Source: Parvibaculum sp. (GTDB lineage Bacteria > Pseudomonadota > Alphaproteobacteria > Parvibaculales > Parvibaculaceae). From it: 64,000 bases of DNA. Under the pieces are notes generated by a model. The model ran no database searches. It was not told where the DNA came from and saw only the letters and a list, made by a program, of their open reading frames with translations. The position numbers were made by a program, and so were the translations under genes. The stretch covers positions 46,633 through 110,632 of the forward strand of contig JAHBYL010000003.1 of assembly GCA_019635955.1 (NCBI GenBank), in the 5' to 3' direction. Shown here in pieces: positions 17,388 to 26,491 of the stretch; position 1 is the first letter of the stretch, and each line of letters starts with the position of its first letter.

Positions 17388-18659
17388 ATGCACCATTTCG
17401 ACTATCAAGGCGGCATTCTCCACGCCGAGAATGTAGCCATACCCGAGATTGCGGCCGCTATCGGCACGCCCTTCTATTGCTATTCGAGCGCCACGCTTGA
17501 ACGGCACTACCGTGTCTTTGCCGATGCCTTCAAGGGCCAGCCCGCGCGCGTCTGCTACTCGGTAAAGGCCAATTCAAACCTCGCCGTGGTGGCGACGCTC
17601 GCCCGGCAAGGCGCCGGCGCCGACGTCGTATCGGAAGGCGAACTTCGCCGCGCGCTCGCGGCCGGTGTGACGCCGGACAAGATCGTTTTCTCCGGCGTCG
17701 GCAAGACCGAAGGCGAAATGGCCTTCGCGCTCGAAACCGGCATCGACCGTTTCAATGTCGAGTCGGAACCAGAACTCGAACTTCTTTCGAAGCTTGCGTC
17801 GGAGCGCGGCGTGACCGCCCATGTCGCCATTCGCGTGAACCCGGATGTCGACGCGAAGACGCATGAGAAGATCGCCACCGGCAAGGCGGAAAACAAGTTT
17901 GGCATTTCCTGGAAGCGCGCGCCCGCCGTCTATGCCCGCGCGCGTGAGCTGCCCGGTATCGAGGCGGACGGAATCGACGTTCACATCGGCAGCCAGCTTA
18001 CGGCGCTCGAGCCCTTCGAAGCGGCATTTGCGCGGGTCGCCGCCATGGTCGAGGCGCTGCGAGCTGAAGGTCACGCCATCGCCCATGTGGATCTTGGCGG
18101 CGGCCTCGGCATCCCCTATCGCGGCGACAACGATATTCCTCCGCATCCAGATGAATATGCCGCCATGGTGAAGCGCACCATGGGCCATCTGGGCTGCGAA
18201 CTGACATTCGAACCGGGTCGCCTCATTGCCGGCAATGCCGGCATTCTGGTCAGCCGCGTGATCTACGAAAAGCAGGGCGACGACAGGAACTTCCTGATTC
18301 TCGACGCAGCGATGAACGACCTCATCCGCCCGACCCTTTACGACGCCTTTCACGAGATTCGTGCCGTCGTAGCGCCGGGCGACTCGGAACGCACCGTCTA
18401 CGATGTCGTCGGCCCGGTTTGCGAAACGGGCGATTTCCTCGCCAAGGGACGGGAGCTGCCGCGCCTGAGGGCCGGCGATCTCGTTGCCATCATGTCGGCG
18501 GGTGCCTATGGCGCCGTCCAGGCCTCGACCTACAATACGCGGCCGCTGGTGCCGGAAGTCATGGTGAAGGGCGCGGAGTTCCGCGAGGTCCGCGCGCGCC
18601 CCAGTTATGACGCAATGCTGAAACAGGATATCATTCCCGACTGGCTCGACAGGGCGTGA
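17388..18659 (+). CDS. lysA: diaminopimelate decarboxylase
   Basis: PLP enzyme converting meso-diaminopimelate to lysine, 423 residues. PLP lysine in VCYSVKANSN (about residue 52), glycine-rich phosphate loop HVDLGGGLGIPY, HIGSQLT, EPGRLIAGNAG and the C-terminal catalytic CETGDFLAKGREL are all present, with the tyrosine of SAGAYGAVQAS. ATG 17388 gives the family start (MHHFDYQGG); the frame is open upstream inside lptM but without homology. Last gene of argH-lptM-lysA. Confidence 0.97.
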   Translation: MHHFDYQGGILHAENVAIPEIAAAIGTPFYCYSSATLERHYRVFADAFKGQPARVCYSVKANSNLAVVATLARQGAGADVVSEGELRRALAAGVTPDKIVFSGVGKTEGEMAFALETGIDRFNVESEPELELLSKLASERGVTAHVAIRVNPDVDAKTHEKIATGKAENKFGISWKRAPAVYARARELPGIEADGIDVHIGSQLTALEPFEAAFARVAAMVEALRAEGHAIAHVDLGGGLGIPYRGDNDIPPHPDEYAAMVKRTMGHLGCELTFEPGRLIAGNAGILVSRVIYEKQGDDRNFLILDAAMNDLIRPTLYDAFHEIRAVVAPGDSERTVYDVVGPVCETGDFLAKGRELPRLRAGDLVAIMSAGAYGAVQASTYNTRPLVPEVMVKGAEFREVRARPSYDAMLKQDIIPDWLDRA

Positions 18660-18690
18660 CGTTTCCGCTCCGGGCCTGCAGTGAACCGCT

Positions 18691-21240
18691 TTGGGGCGAG
18701 AGGCGTTGACCGGCCCGGACGACAGAGAAGCCAGACCTACCGGCACCGCGAAAGGCAATGATTCGGCGCAAGCGCCGAAGCTGCCGAAGCGCGTCGAACG
18801 GCGCGTGCGCGTCGCGCGGGCTCTGCTCGTTTTCGAGGCGCTGCTCCCCGCCATCTGGCCGGCGGCGGCGCTTGCGGGACTTTTCGTTTCGCTCGCCCTG
18901 TTCGGCTTTTTTGCGCAGCTCGGCAGCGGTGCTCACTGGGTCATGCTCGCGGGCTTCGGCGCGGGCTTCGTCTGGCTCGCCTGGCGCGGCTTTCGCGGCT
19001 TTCGCTTGCCGGGCCGGGAGGAAGCGCTCCGCCACCTCGAACGATCGTCGGGCCTCTCTCATTCGCCTCTCTCCTCCTATGAGGACGTAGCCGCCGCCGA
19101 GACCGGCGACCCGGCGCTTTGGGCCGCGCACAGGCGCTGGATTGCAGATCGCATGGCGCGGCTCCGGCTCGGGCTACCCGCATCGCTGCTCGCAGCCCGC
19201 GATCCATATGCGTTGCGCGCTGCCGTGCTTCTGCTCCTGGTCATCGCCCTTGTCGGCACCGGCCCCGGTCATCTCGCCCGCATCGGCGACGCGCTCCTTC
19301 CCGGCACCGCCACGGCGCGCGCGGCGAGCGTCGAAGCCTGGGTGACGCCCCCTGCCTATACGGGCAAGCCGCCGCTCTATCTCGAAAAGCCGAATGCCGA
19401 GGGCATGGGCCGCAGCGAGCCCGTGACAGTGCCCAAGGGCAGTACGCTCTCGATCCGCGTCCACGGTGTCAGGAACGCCCCGGTTCTCGAGCGGCATGAC
19501 AGCGAGCGCGAGCGGCCCGAGGAACTGAAAGCGGCGGGGAGCGGCAACTTCGCCCTCGACGCCAGCCTCATGGAAAGCGGCGAAGCGGTTCTCACCGAGG
19601 GCGGCCGCATGATCCGCGGCTGGCGCTTCGAGGTAATGCCCGATGCCCCGCCGGAGATCGAACTCACCCGGGCGGTTGCGCGCTCCGCTTCCGGCGCCCT
19701 GCGCTTCTCCTACCGCGTCACTGACGATTTCGGCGTTGCCTCCGGCGAGGTGCGGATCGAACTTGACCGGAGCGGCATCGCGGGCGATGAGGAGAAGATC
19801 AATGCGCCGCAGCCGCGCGTCACCCCGCCCGGCATTCCGCTCAACCTGCCCGCCCGCCGCCCGCGCGAGGCGGAGGGAGAGACCTACGCCGAGCTCACGG
19901 CACATCCCTGGGCTGGCCTTCCCGTCATCATCACCCTCGTCGCACGGGACGACATCGGCCAGGAAGGACACGCCGAACCCGTTGCAATGGTGCTGCCGGA
20001 GCGCGAATTCACCAAGCCGCTTGCCCGCGCGATCGTTGAGCAGCGCCGCCGCCTTGCCCTCGATCCGCGGTCCAGCGGAAGCGTTGCGCGCTTCATCGAT
20101 AATTTCACGCAGGATGCCGACCGCTATATCGACGACCGCGTCGTCTACCTCACCTTGCGCGCCGCCTATTGGCGCCTGACCGACGCGACCCGCGATACAG
20201 ACCTCACCGGCATATACGACCTGCTCTGGTCGATCGCACTCCGGATCGAGGACGGCGACCTCTCGCTCGCCGAACATGATCTCCGCAAGGCCCGGGAAGC
20301 TCTTGCCGAAGCGCTCGCTCAAGGCGCCGATGCCGAGGAGGTTGCGCGCCTGATGCAGGAATTGCGCGATGCCTTCTCGCGCTACATGGAGGCGCTGGCG
20401 GAAATAGCACCGTTTGAAGATGCCGAAATGATGAGCGGCATGCCGGACGGCGACATGGAATTCATCGAGCCGGGCGAATTGCAGGCCATGCTCGACCGGA
20501 TCGCCGAACTTGCAGCAAGCGGCGCGACCGAGCAGGCGCAGGCGCTGCTCGCGGAGCTGCAGAACATTCTGGAGAACCTCCGCCTCGCCGACGAACCGCA
20601 AGGCATGACGCCCGGCGAAGCCGCCATGGCGCGTGCGGTGGAAGAGATGGACCGCGTCATCGCCGGGCAGCGCGAACTGCTCGACCGCACCTTCCGGGAA
20701 CTCGAACTACTGCGGCAGGACCCGGATGCGGAGCGCAAGCTGGGCCTGCAGACCCCGGAAAATCCGCTGGACGACCTGGCCGGAGATCAGGAAGAGCTGG
20801 CGAAGGAACTCGACGGCATCCTGAAGATGCTGGAAGAGAAGGATGAGGAGGTACCTGACGCGCTGATGGAAGCGCTCGCCGCCATGGAAGACGCGAAGGA
20901 ACGGCTTGATGCGGCGCGTGCCGATCGCGCCATGGCATCGCAAGGCATGGCGATCCAGAAGATGCAGGAAGGCGCCCGTGCGCTCGTGGACAAGATGATG
21001 GCAAGCCGCTCCGCGCGAGGCCAGGGCCGCGGTCAGGCGAAATCCGACCCCTTCGGCAGACCGTCACCCGGCAGCGGCCAGGGCCGCGGCCTCGGCGAAA
21101 GCAGGGGCGAGGCCGTGCCCGACAATATCGACATCCAGCGCGCGCAGCAGATTCTCGAGGAACTGCGCGAGCGCGCGCGCGAACTTGGCCGCCCGCAGAT
21201 CGAGCTGGATTATCTCGAAAGATTGCTGCGCCGGTTCTAG
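18691..21240 (+). CDS. TIGR02302/DUF4175 membrane protein
   Basis: A large alphaproteobacterial protein, about 849 residues, of unknown function. Three hydrophobic segments lie near the N-terminus (about 50-75, 80-100 and 170-190). A periplasmic region with beta-rich repeats follows, then a long acidic coiled-coil part (about 480-770) and a low-complexity Gly/Gln/Arg stretch (GQGRGQ, then GSGQGRGLG) before a conserved C-terminal helix. No ATG fits; the frame opens at TTG 18691 and a second TTG at 18706 is about as good. It follows lysA by 31 bases. Its stop codon shares the bases CTAG with the convergent cpdR stop. An envelope role is only a guess. Confidence 0.9.
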   Translation: MGREALTGPDDREARPTGTAKGNDSAQAPKLPKRVERRVRVARALLVFEALLPAIWPAAALAGLFVSLALFGFFAQLGSGAHWVMLAGFGAGFVWLAWRGFRGFRLPGREEALRHLERSSGLSHSPLSSYEDVAAAETGDPALWAAHRRWIADRMARLRLGLPASLLAARDPYALRAAVLLLLVIALVGTGPGHLARIGDALLPGTATARAASVEAWVTPPAYTGKPPLYLEKPNAEGMGRSEPVTVPKGSTLSIRVHGVRNAPVLERHDSERERPEELKAAGSGNFALDASLMESGEAVLTEGGRMIRGWRFEVMPDAPPEIELTRAVARSASGALRFSYRVTDDFGVASGEVRIELDRSGIAGDEEKINAPQPRVTPPGIPLNLPARRPREAEGETYAELTAHPWAGLPVIITLVARDDIGQEGHAEPVAMVLPEREFTKPLARAIVEQRRRLALDPRSSGSVARFIDNFTQDADRYIDDRVVYLTLRAAYWRLTDATRDTDLTGIYDLLWSIALRIEDGDLSLAEHDLRKAREALAEALAQGADAEEVARLMQELRDAFSRYMEALAEIAPFEDAEMMSGMPDGDMEFIEPGELQAMLDRIAELAASGATEQAQALLAELQNILENLRLADEPQGMTPGEAAMARAVEEMDRVIAGQRELLDRTFRELELLRQDPDAERKLGLQTPENPLDDLAGDQEELAKELDGILKMLEEKDEEVPDALMEALAAMEDAKERLDAARADRAMASQGMAIQKMQEGARALVDKMMASRSARGQGRGQAKSDPFGRPSPGSGQGRGLGESRGEAVPDNIDIQRAQQILEELRERARELGRPQIELDYLERLLRRF

Positions 21241-21620
21241 TCCGGCCCACCGTCGAGCACGGTCTGGACGCGCATGACGAGCTCATCGAGCGTGAAGGGC
21301 TTCAGCAGAATATCGTGGATGATGGCTTCGAGCCCATGCGCTCGCTCGCGCTGATCCGAATAGCCGGTCATGAGCATGATCCGGAGCGCGGGGTGATTGC
21401 GCGAGGCAAGAAGCGCAAGTGAGACGCCATCCATCACCGGCATCAGAATATCGGTAAGCAGCAGGTCGTGCGGACGGCCCGCCTGCCCGGCGCGCGCAAG
21501 CGCATCGAGCGCATCGCTGCCATCGCCCGCACCCTCGACCTCATGCCCGGCGCCCCGCAAGGCGCGTACGACAAAGGTGAGAACATCCGGCTCGTCTTCG
21601 GCAATGAGGATGCGCGCCAT
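21237..21620 (-). CDS. cpdR: single-domain response regulator, CpdR-like
   Basis: A 127-residue receiver domain with no output domain. Phospho-acceptor aspartate is in LLLTDILMPVMDG (about residue 56), the acidic pair in ILIAEDEPD, and the conserved lysine in ILLKPFTLDEL. The phrase LMTGYSDQRERAHGLEAIIHD is characteristic of CpdR, the adaptor that directs ClpXP to degrade CtrA-linked substrates in alphaproteobacteria. The longer frame from 21713 is rejected because its first 31 residues overlap hpt. Third gene of zinc-ribbon protein-hpt-cpdR, 5 bases after hpt. Confidence 0.85.
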   Translation of the reverse strand: MARILIAEDEPDVLTFVVRALRGAGHEVEGAGDGSDALDALARAGQAGRPHDLLLTDILMPVMDGVSLALLASRNHPALRIMLMTGYSDQRERAHGLEAIIHDILLKPFTLDELVMRVQTVLDGGPD

Positions 21621-21625
21621 CGGCG

Positions 21626-22171
21626 TCAATGCTCCACATAGCCGACAAAGGGAAGCTGACGCCAAGCATGGGCGACATCCATGCCATATCCGACGACGAA
21701 ACGATCCGGACATTCGAAGCCGGTGAAATCGGCCTTCATGCTCACCGCAAGCTTGCCCGGCTTGTCGAGCAGCACGCAGCTGCGCACCTGCCGCGCGCCG
21801 CGCGCCATCATCAGGTCTTTTGCAAAGGCAAGCGTGCGGCCGGATTCGAGAATATCGTCGACGAGAAGCACATCGCGATCCCTCACCGGCGCTTCCATGT
21901 CGCGCAGGATGCGCACTTCGCCGAGCGATTGCGTGCCTGCGCCATAGCTCGACAGGCTGATGAAATCCATATCGGGCTCGACGCCCGCCTCATGCAGCGC
22001 ACGCAGCAGATCGGCGGCGAAGATGAAACTGCCCTTGAGAATGGGCACGATCAGCGGGTCGCGCCCCATCGTCGCGGCGATTTCCCCGGCGAGCGCCCGC
22101 ACTCTTGCGGCAATCTCGTCTGCGGTGAAGAGGACTGCGATCTTTGCGCCCTGCGGCGCGATCCGGCTCAT
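21626..22171 (-). CDS. hpt: hypoxanthine phosphoribosyltransferase
   Basis: Purine salvage: hypoxanthine or guanine plus PRPP to IMP or GMP. The protein has 181 residues with the PRPP-binding motif DVLLVDDILESGRTL (about 101-115), the PPi-loop region VPILKGSFIFAADL and the flexible-loop segment ISLSSYGAGTQS. The C-terminal base-binding stretch contains PDRFVVGYGMD. It follows the zinc-ribbon gene with a 3-base gap and precedes cpdR. Confidence 0.96.
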   Translation of the reverse strand: MSRIAPQGAKIAVLFTADEIAARVRALAGEIAATMGRDPLIVPILKGSFIFAADLLRALHEAGVEPDMDFISLSSYGAGTQSLGEVRILRDMEAPVRDRDVLLVDDILESGRTLAFAKDLMMARGARQVRSCVLLDKPGKLAVSMKADFTGFECPDRFVVGYGMDVAHAWRQLPFVGYVEH

Positions 22172-22174
22172 GCC

Positions 22175-23047
22175 CTATTCGCCTGCGGACGCGGCAGGCG
22201 CATCCCGCGAGACATGTCGGTCCGCGGAGGCAATATCTGTCGTGTCGGCAAAGCGGATTTCGATGTCGCGGGATTCGGGCGGCGGACTCGAAAGCCTCGT
22301 GATGAAGGCCGCCGCTTCATTGGGCGGAAGCGCCGCTTCCTCAAGCGCAAAGGTCCAGTGATAAAGCTCGACCTGGTTCTGGTCGCGCAGGCCGACGCGA
22401 AGCCGCGGCAGCGCCATCCGCTTGTCGGTGATGTTGAGCACTTCGCCAGTGATTGCGAGGACGGGAAGTCCCTCTTCGGTCTGCCGCTCATAGGCGACGT
22501 TCCGGAACTCGAGGCCGCGCAGGTTGATCTCCTCGCCCGCGGCCGCATAGACCTTGGCCGTGGCAGGCCACCAGGCGGCAATCTCATGGCGCCAGGCATA
22601 GCCGGAGCCGAGCGTGCCGGCGACGAAGAGGGCGAGTACCGCCCATCCGGCGGCGATCAGAAAGCGGCCCCGGCGCATGGAGGCGGCACGGCGCACTTCG
22701 CGCCGGAACCTGTTGCCGATATCGGCGGCAACGCTCATCCGCGATACAGGCGCGGCTTCCACTTCCGATTCCGGTGCGGGATCGGCAAACGCGACATCCT
22801 CTGCTTCCGCGGTGGGTGCGGCTTCCGGGGCAGGTGATTCCGGCTCCGCCTTCGCTTTCTCGCCAAACATCTTTTTCCGTCCGCCCGGCGCCATGGCACC
22901 GGCCAGGGGCTGCGGCGCGGAAGCCGCCTCCGGCTCCTGGTGCCAGCTGTGGCCGCATTTCGCGCAACGCACCTTGCGTCCTGCCGGCGCGAAGGACGCG
23001 GCATTGACGGGATAGCGTGACGAACAGGACGGGCAGGTGATGATCAT
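22175..23047 (-). CDS. MJ0042-type zinc-ribbon membrane protein
   Basis: A 290-residue protein. The N-terminal zinc ribbon has two CxxC pairs (CPSCSSRYPVNAASF, then CAKCGHSW). A charged, proline- and alanine-rich linker follows, then one transmembrane helix (about 130-150) and a C-terminal domain (about 165-265) resembling DUF3426. This places a zinc-binding head in the cytoplasm and the DUF3426-like part in the periplasm. ATG 23047 is chosen because the ribbon starts there; the frame is open to 23257. It is divergent from ftsE with a CtrA-type site between, a layout I recall from other alphaproteobacteria. Function is unknown. Confidence 0.88.
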   Translation of the reverse strand: MIITCPSCSSRYPVNAASFAPAGRKVRCAKCGHSWHQEPEAASAPQPLAGAMAPGGRKKMFGEKAKAEPESPAPEAAPTAEAEDVAFADPAPESEVEAAPVSRMSVAADIGNRFRREVRRAASMRRGRFLIAAGWAVLALFVAGTLGSGYAWRHEIAAWWPATAKVYAAAGEEINLRGLEFRNVAYERQTEEGLPVLAITGEVLNITDKRMALPRLRVGLRDQNQVELYHWTFALEEAALPPNEAAAFITRLSSPPPESRDIEIRFADTTDIASADRHVSRDAPAASAGE

Positions 23048-23145
23048 CCAGAGAAGTCCGGCGGTTCCGATCTGTCGGCGAGACGTCCCCGGCGCAGCAA
23101 ATTGCGCCCGGGTTTCTGCAGAGCCTATTGAAAGTACGGGCGTGG

Positions 23146-23160
23146 TTAAAGCCACGTTAA
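23146..23160 (-). promoter_or_regulatory. candidate CtrA binding site between zinc-ribbon gene and ftsE
   Basis: TTAA-N7-TTAA with correct spacing; read on the minus strand it is TTAA-CGTGGCT-TTAAC, the full CtrA consensus. It lies about 99 bases before the minus-strand gene start and 96 bases before ftsE, so it could control either or both. Confidence 0.5.
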
Positions 23161-23255
23161 AAGCGCGCGCGGTTTCGCGGAAATCCGCCGGAAAAGCGCA
23201 TCCCCCAGCCCGCGGGCGCCGCCCCGGTACCGCCGGATCGTGATACCGTCGCAGC

Positions 23256-23915
23256 ATGATTCGCTTCGAGAATGTCGGAATGCGCTATGGCATGGGACCG
23301 GAAGTCCTGCGCGATGTGAGCTTTCACCTCGCGCCGGGCTCGTTCCATTTTCTCACCGGCCCTTCGGGCGCCGGCAAGACATCGCTCCTGAAGCTGATGT
23401 TCCTGGCGAACCGCCCCTCGCGGGGCCTCATCACCATGTTCGGCGAGGACGTGGCCACGCTGCCTCGGGCCAAGCTGCCTTCGCTCCGGCGGCGGATCGG
23501 CGTCGTCTTCCAGGAATTCCGGATGCTCGATCATCTGACGACCTATGAGAACGTCGCCCTGCCCCTGAAAATCCAGGGCCGCAAGGAAGAGACCTATCGC
23601 GCCGATGTCGAGGAACTGCTCGCCTGGGTCGGCCTCGGCGACCGCATGAACGCGAAGCCGCCGACACTGTCGGGCGGCGAGAAGCAGCGCGCCGCGATCG
23701 CCCGCGCCGTCGTCGCACAGCCCGATCTCCTGCTCGCCGACGAGCCGACAGGCAATGTCGACCCCGACATGGGCCAGCGCCTGCTGCGCCTCTTCGTGGA
23801 ACTGAACCGGCTCGGGACATCGGTTCTGATCGCAACCCATGACCGTGCGCTCGTGGAAGCGGCGGGCGCGCCCGAACTCGTATTGCGAAACGGGGGGCTG
23901 ACCATCCGTGGCTGA
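23256..23915 (+). CDS. ftsE: cell division ATP-binding protein FtsE
   Basis: ABC ATPase of the divisome complex FtsEX, which couples ATP use to activation of septal peptidoglycan hydrolases. The 219-residue protein has Walker A GPSGAGKTSLLK (about 35-46), the Q-loop VVFQEFRMLD, signature LSGGEKQRAAIARA (about 136-149), Walker B LLLADEPTGNVD and switch histidine in IATHDRAL. It overlaps ftsX by 8 bases. ftsE-ftsX-ydcF-plsC run in tight order and probably form one transcript. Confidence 0.97.
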   Translation: MIRFENVGMRYGMGPEVLRDVSFHLAPGSFHFLTGPSGAGKTSLLKLMFLANRPSRGLITMFGEDVATLPRAKLPSLRRRIGVVFQEFRMLDHLTTYENVALPLKIQGRKEETYRADVEELLAWVGLGDRMNAKPPTLSGGEKQRAAIARAVVAQPDLLLADEPTGNVDPDMGQRLLRLFVELNRLGTSVLIATHDRALVEAAGAPELVLRNGGLTIRG

Positions 23916-24873
23916 TCCCCGCCGCCAGCCTCTCCGCCCGCGCCCCGCCATAAGGCCTTTCGAGGAAGAGCGGCAGGGGTCCGGCCTTGCATCGCTTCTC
24001 GTCGAAACGCGCAGCGTGATGCCGGCGGCGGGCGCAACCGGCGTGCCGCTCCTGCTGGTCGTCGCCGCAATGTGCTTTCTCGCGAGCCTTGCACTGGGCG
24101 CCGCGCTGTCGGTGACGGGCAAGGTCCAGGAATGGAACGCCGACATTTCCGGTTCGCTCACGGTGGAGCTCCGGCCGGCGCGCGACATGAGCGCCGACGA
24201 CCAGATCGATGCAGTAATGTCCACGCTTGCCGGAACGAACGGTATCCTCTCGGCGACGCCGCTCCGGCGCGAGGACACGGCCGCCCTTCTCGAACCCTGG
24301 CTCGGCACGGGCGTCGTGAGCGACGACCTGCCCCTCCCCACCCTCATCGATATCCGCATCGACGAGAAGAGCCCACCCGATCTCGCGCAACTCGCGATCG
24401 ACGTTGCCGCCGCCGCGCCTGGCGCCTCGCTCGATACACACCGCCAGTGGCAAGGCGAATTGATGAGCGCCGCGCGCTCCGCCACATGGCTCGCCTATGG
24501 CGTGCTTGCCGTCGTCGCGGGCACCACCATTGCCATCGTCGTCTTCGCCACCCGGGCCGGCCTCTCGGCCAACCGGGAAGTGGTGGAAGTGCTGCACCTC
24601 ATTGGCGCGCGCGACAGTTTCATCGCCTCGGAAGTGCAGCGCCATTTCTTTCATCTGGGGCTTCGCGGCGGGTTGATCGGCGCGCTTGCCGGAGCGGCAG
24701 CCTTCTTCGCCCTGGGGCTCGCCGGCGGCACGGGAGACATGTTTCTCGTCGCGGCCTCGGGTCTTGCACCGGAGCATTATCCCGCGCTCCTCGCGATCCC
24801 CGTGGCGGCGGCTCTCGTGACCTTGATGACGGCGCGGATTACCGTTTTGAGCACCCTCGAACGCATGTTGTGA
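23908..24873 (+). CDS. ftsX: cell division protein FtsX
   Basis: Membrane partner of FtsE, 321 residues. A basic cytoplasmic N-terminus is followed by TM1 (about 48-68, VPLLLVVAAMCFLASLALGA), a periplasmic domain of about 120 residues that would contact a hydrolase activator, and three further helices (about 195-215, 245-270 and 285-310). The conserved LHLIGARDSFIASEVQRHFFHLG lies between helices 2 and 3. The start overlaps the ftsE end, as in most FtsEX pairs. Confidence 0.95.
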   Translation: MADPRRQPLRPRPAIRPFEEERQGSGLASLLVETRSVMPAAGATGVPLLLVVAAMCFLASLALGAALSVTGKVQEWNADISGSLTVELRPARDMSADDQIDAVMSTLAGTNGILSATPLRREDTAALLEPWLGTGVVSDDLPLPTLIDIRIDEKSPPDLAQLAIDVAAAAPGASLDTHRQWQGELMSAARSATWLAYGVLAVVAGTTIAIVVFATRAGLSANREVVEVLHLIGARDSFIASEVQRHFFHLGLRGGLIGALAGAAAFFALGLAGGTGDMFLVAASGLAPEHYPALLAIPVAAALVTLMTARITVLSTLERML

Positions 24874-24905
24874 GGCGCTTTAACTTCCCCTCGGGCGCAC
24901 CTATC

Positions 24906-25568
24906 ATGGAACCCTTGGGCGTGGGTCAAGGGACGGAACCGGCAATGGCGGCGAAGGAAACGCTGCGGCAGAGAATGGAGCAGCGTGTGACCCGCATGGT
25001 CGTCGGCATTGCGGCGCTGCTGGCCGTCATCTATGCCGCCGGGTTTTTCATCTTCACGGCCACGCTTGAGCGAACACCTCCATCCGAAGTGCCGGTGGCA
25101 GACGGCATCGTGGCGCTGACGGGCGGCCCGGACCGCATCTCCGTCGCCTACCGCCTGCTCGAGCAGGGCAAGGGCACGCGCCTTCTCATCACCGGCGTCA
25201 ATCCGGACGTGACGGTCGCCTCTCTGAAGAAGATCGTTCCCGGCGAAGCGGTGAAGTTCGATTGCTGCATCGATATCGGTTACATGGCCGCGAACACGGT
25301 CGGCAATGCGGCCGAAACCGCAGAATGGGTGCGGGAGCAGCGCTACCGATCGATCATCCTCGTCACCAGCACCTATCACCTGCCGCGCGCCCGGCTCGAA
25401 CTTGGCCGCGCCATGCCCGGCGTCGAAATCACGCCCTACCCCGTCTTTCAGGACACGCTGCACCTCGACGGCTGGTGGGCCTATCCGGGCACCACGCGGC
25501 TGCTGATTTCCGAATACACGAAATTCCTGCTGACGCTCGCCTATGGCCGCGCGTCGATGCAAGGCTAG
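24906..25568 (+). CDS. YdcF/DUF218-family membrane protein
   Basis: A 220-residue protein with one N-terminal helix (about 32-55) and a DUF218 domain: VADGIVALTGGPDRI, LLITGVNPDV, SAVNTVGNAAET-like MAANTVGNAAETAEWV and ILVTSTYHLPRARLEL. Family members (SanA, ElyC, YdcF) act in envelope or cell-wall precursor metabolism, but the reaction is not settled. Position between ftsX and plsC is conserved in related genomes by my recollection and supports an envelope role. A second ATG (24945) is also possible as start. Confidence 0.88.
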   Translation: MEPLGVGQGTEPAMAAKETLRQRMEQRVTRMVVGIAALLAVIYAAGFFIFTATLERTPPSEVPVADGIVALTGGPDRISVAYRLLEQGKGTRLLITGVNPDVTVASLKKIVPGEAVKFDCCIDIGYMAANTVGNAAETAEWVREQRYRSIILVTSTYHLPRARLELGRAMPGVEITPYPVFQDTLHLDGWWAYPGTTRLLISEYTKFLLTLAYGRASMQG

Positions 25569-25587
25569 CGAGGGAAGGAACCCTTTC

Positions 25588-26343
25588 GTGCTGCTCTTTC
25601 TCCGCTCCGCTGCCTTCAATCTGTGCTTCTATGCCATGTCGGTCGTCATGGTCCTCGGTTGTTCGCCGCTTTTCTTCCTGCCGCGGCGCTTCACCTTCAA
25701 GGCAATGGCCCTCTGGTCCCACGCAACCCTCTTCCTGCTGCGCGTCATTGCCGGCACGAAATACGAGATAAGGGGCGAATTGCCCGAGGGACCTGTTCTC
25801 ATTGCCTCGAAACACCAGTCCATGTGGGACACGGTAGTGATGACGGCAATCCTCAACCGTCCGGCCATGGTGCTGAAGCGCGAGCTTCTCTGGATTCCCT
25901 TCTATGGCTGGTACGCGCAGAAATCGCGCATGATCGCCATCGACCGTGGCGCGGCATCGGCCGCGATTCGCCGCCTCGTCGCGCAGGGCAAGGCCGCAGT
26001 CGCCGATGGGCGGCCGATCGTGATCTTCCCCGAAGGGACGCGCTCTGCCCCCGGGGCGAAGCTTGAATACAAGCCCGGCATTGCCGCGCTCTACCGTCAG
26101 CTCGGCGTGGCCTGCGTGCCCGCCGCCGTGAACTCCGGTCTCTTCTGGGCCCGGCGCGGCTTCGCCCGCAAGCCCGGCACCATCGTCATCGAATTCCTGG
26201 AGCCGATCCTGCCCGGCCTCGACCGCAAGAGCTTCATGGAAACCCTCGAAACCCGCGTGGAAACGGCGACGGCCCGCCTGGTCGGCGAGGCGGGCGGCCC
26301 ATCGGCCGTTGCCACCGGCCCTGTGGAAATCACCCGCCCCTGA
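25588..26343 (+). CDS. plsC: 1-acyl-sn-glycerol-3-phosphate acyltransferase
   Basis: Membrane acyltransferase making phosphatidic acid, 251 residues. Acyltransferase motifs are in order: SKHQSMWD (HX4D catalytic pair, about residues 72-79), KRELLWIPFYGWY, FPEGTRSAPGA (about 149-159) and VPAAVNSG. A hydrophobic N-terminus (about 5-30) anchors it. GTG 25588 is chosen because GAGGGAAGGA sits just before it; the in-frame ATG 25543 would lie inside the preceding gene. Last gene of the ftsE-ftsX-ydcF-plsC unit. Confidence 0.94.
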   Translation: MLLFLRSAAFNLCFYAMSVVMVLGCSPLFFLPRRFTFKAMALWSHATLFLLRVIAGTKYEIRGELPEGPVLIASKHQSMWDTVVMTAILNRPAMVLKRELLWIPFYGWYAQKSRMIAIDRGAASAAIRRLVAQGKAAVADGRPIVIFPEGTRSAPGAKLEYKPGIAALYRQLGVACVPAAVNSGLFWARRGFARKPGTIVIEFLEPILPGLDRKSFMETLETRVETATARLVGEAGGPSAVATGPVEITRP

Positions 26344-26491
26344 CCTGTGGAAAACGGGGACAGGTATAATTATATCGTAATTTCAGTCGGTTAGACTTCA
26401 TCTGCCCGGTGATATGTCGGGCACAAAATAGGAACATGCCGCACGCGCACCCGTGCTACAATTTCCGCCTGCCAAGCCTGAAAGAGACCCG
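26344..26491 (+). promoter_or_regulatory. A+T-rich leader region of nrdJ
   Basis: A 148-base gap with a TATAAT hexamer at 26365-26370 inside an A+T-rich patch. There is no clear -35 partner. I do not recognise a cobalamin riboswitch or NrdR boxes here. Confidence 0.35.

Noticed and set aside
26344..26491. Cobalamin riboswitch or NrdR boxes before nrdJ
   Set aside because: The gap is too short for a typical cobalamin riboswitch, no B12-box-like sequence is visible, and no paired NrdR-type 16-mers are seen.
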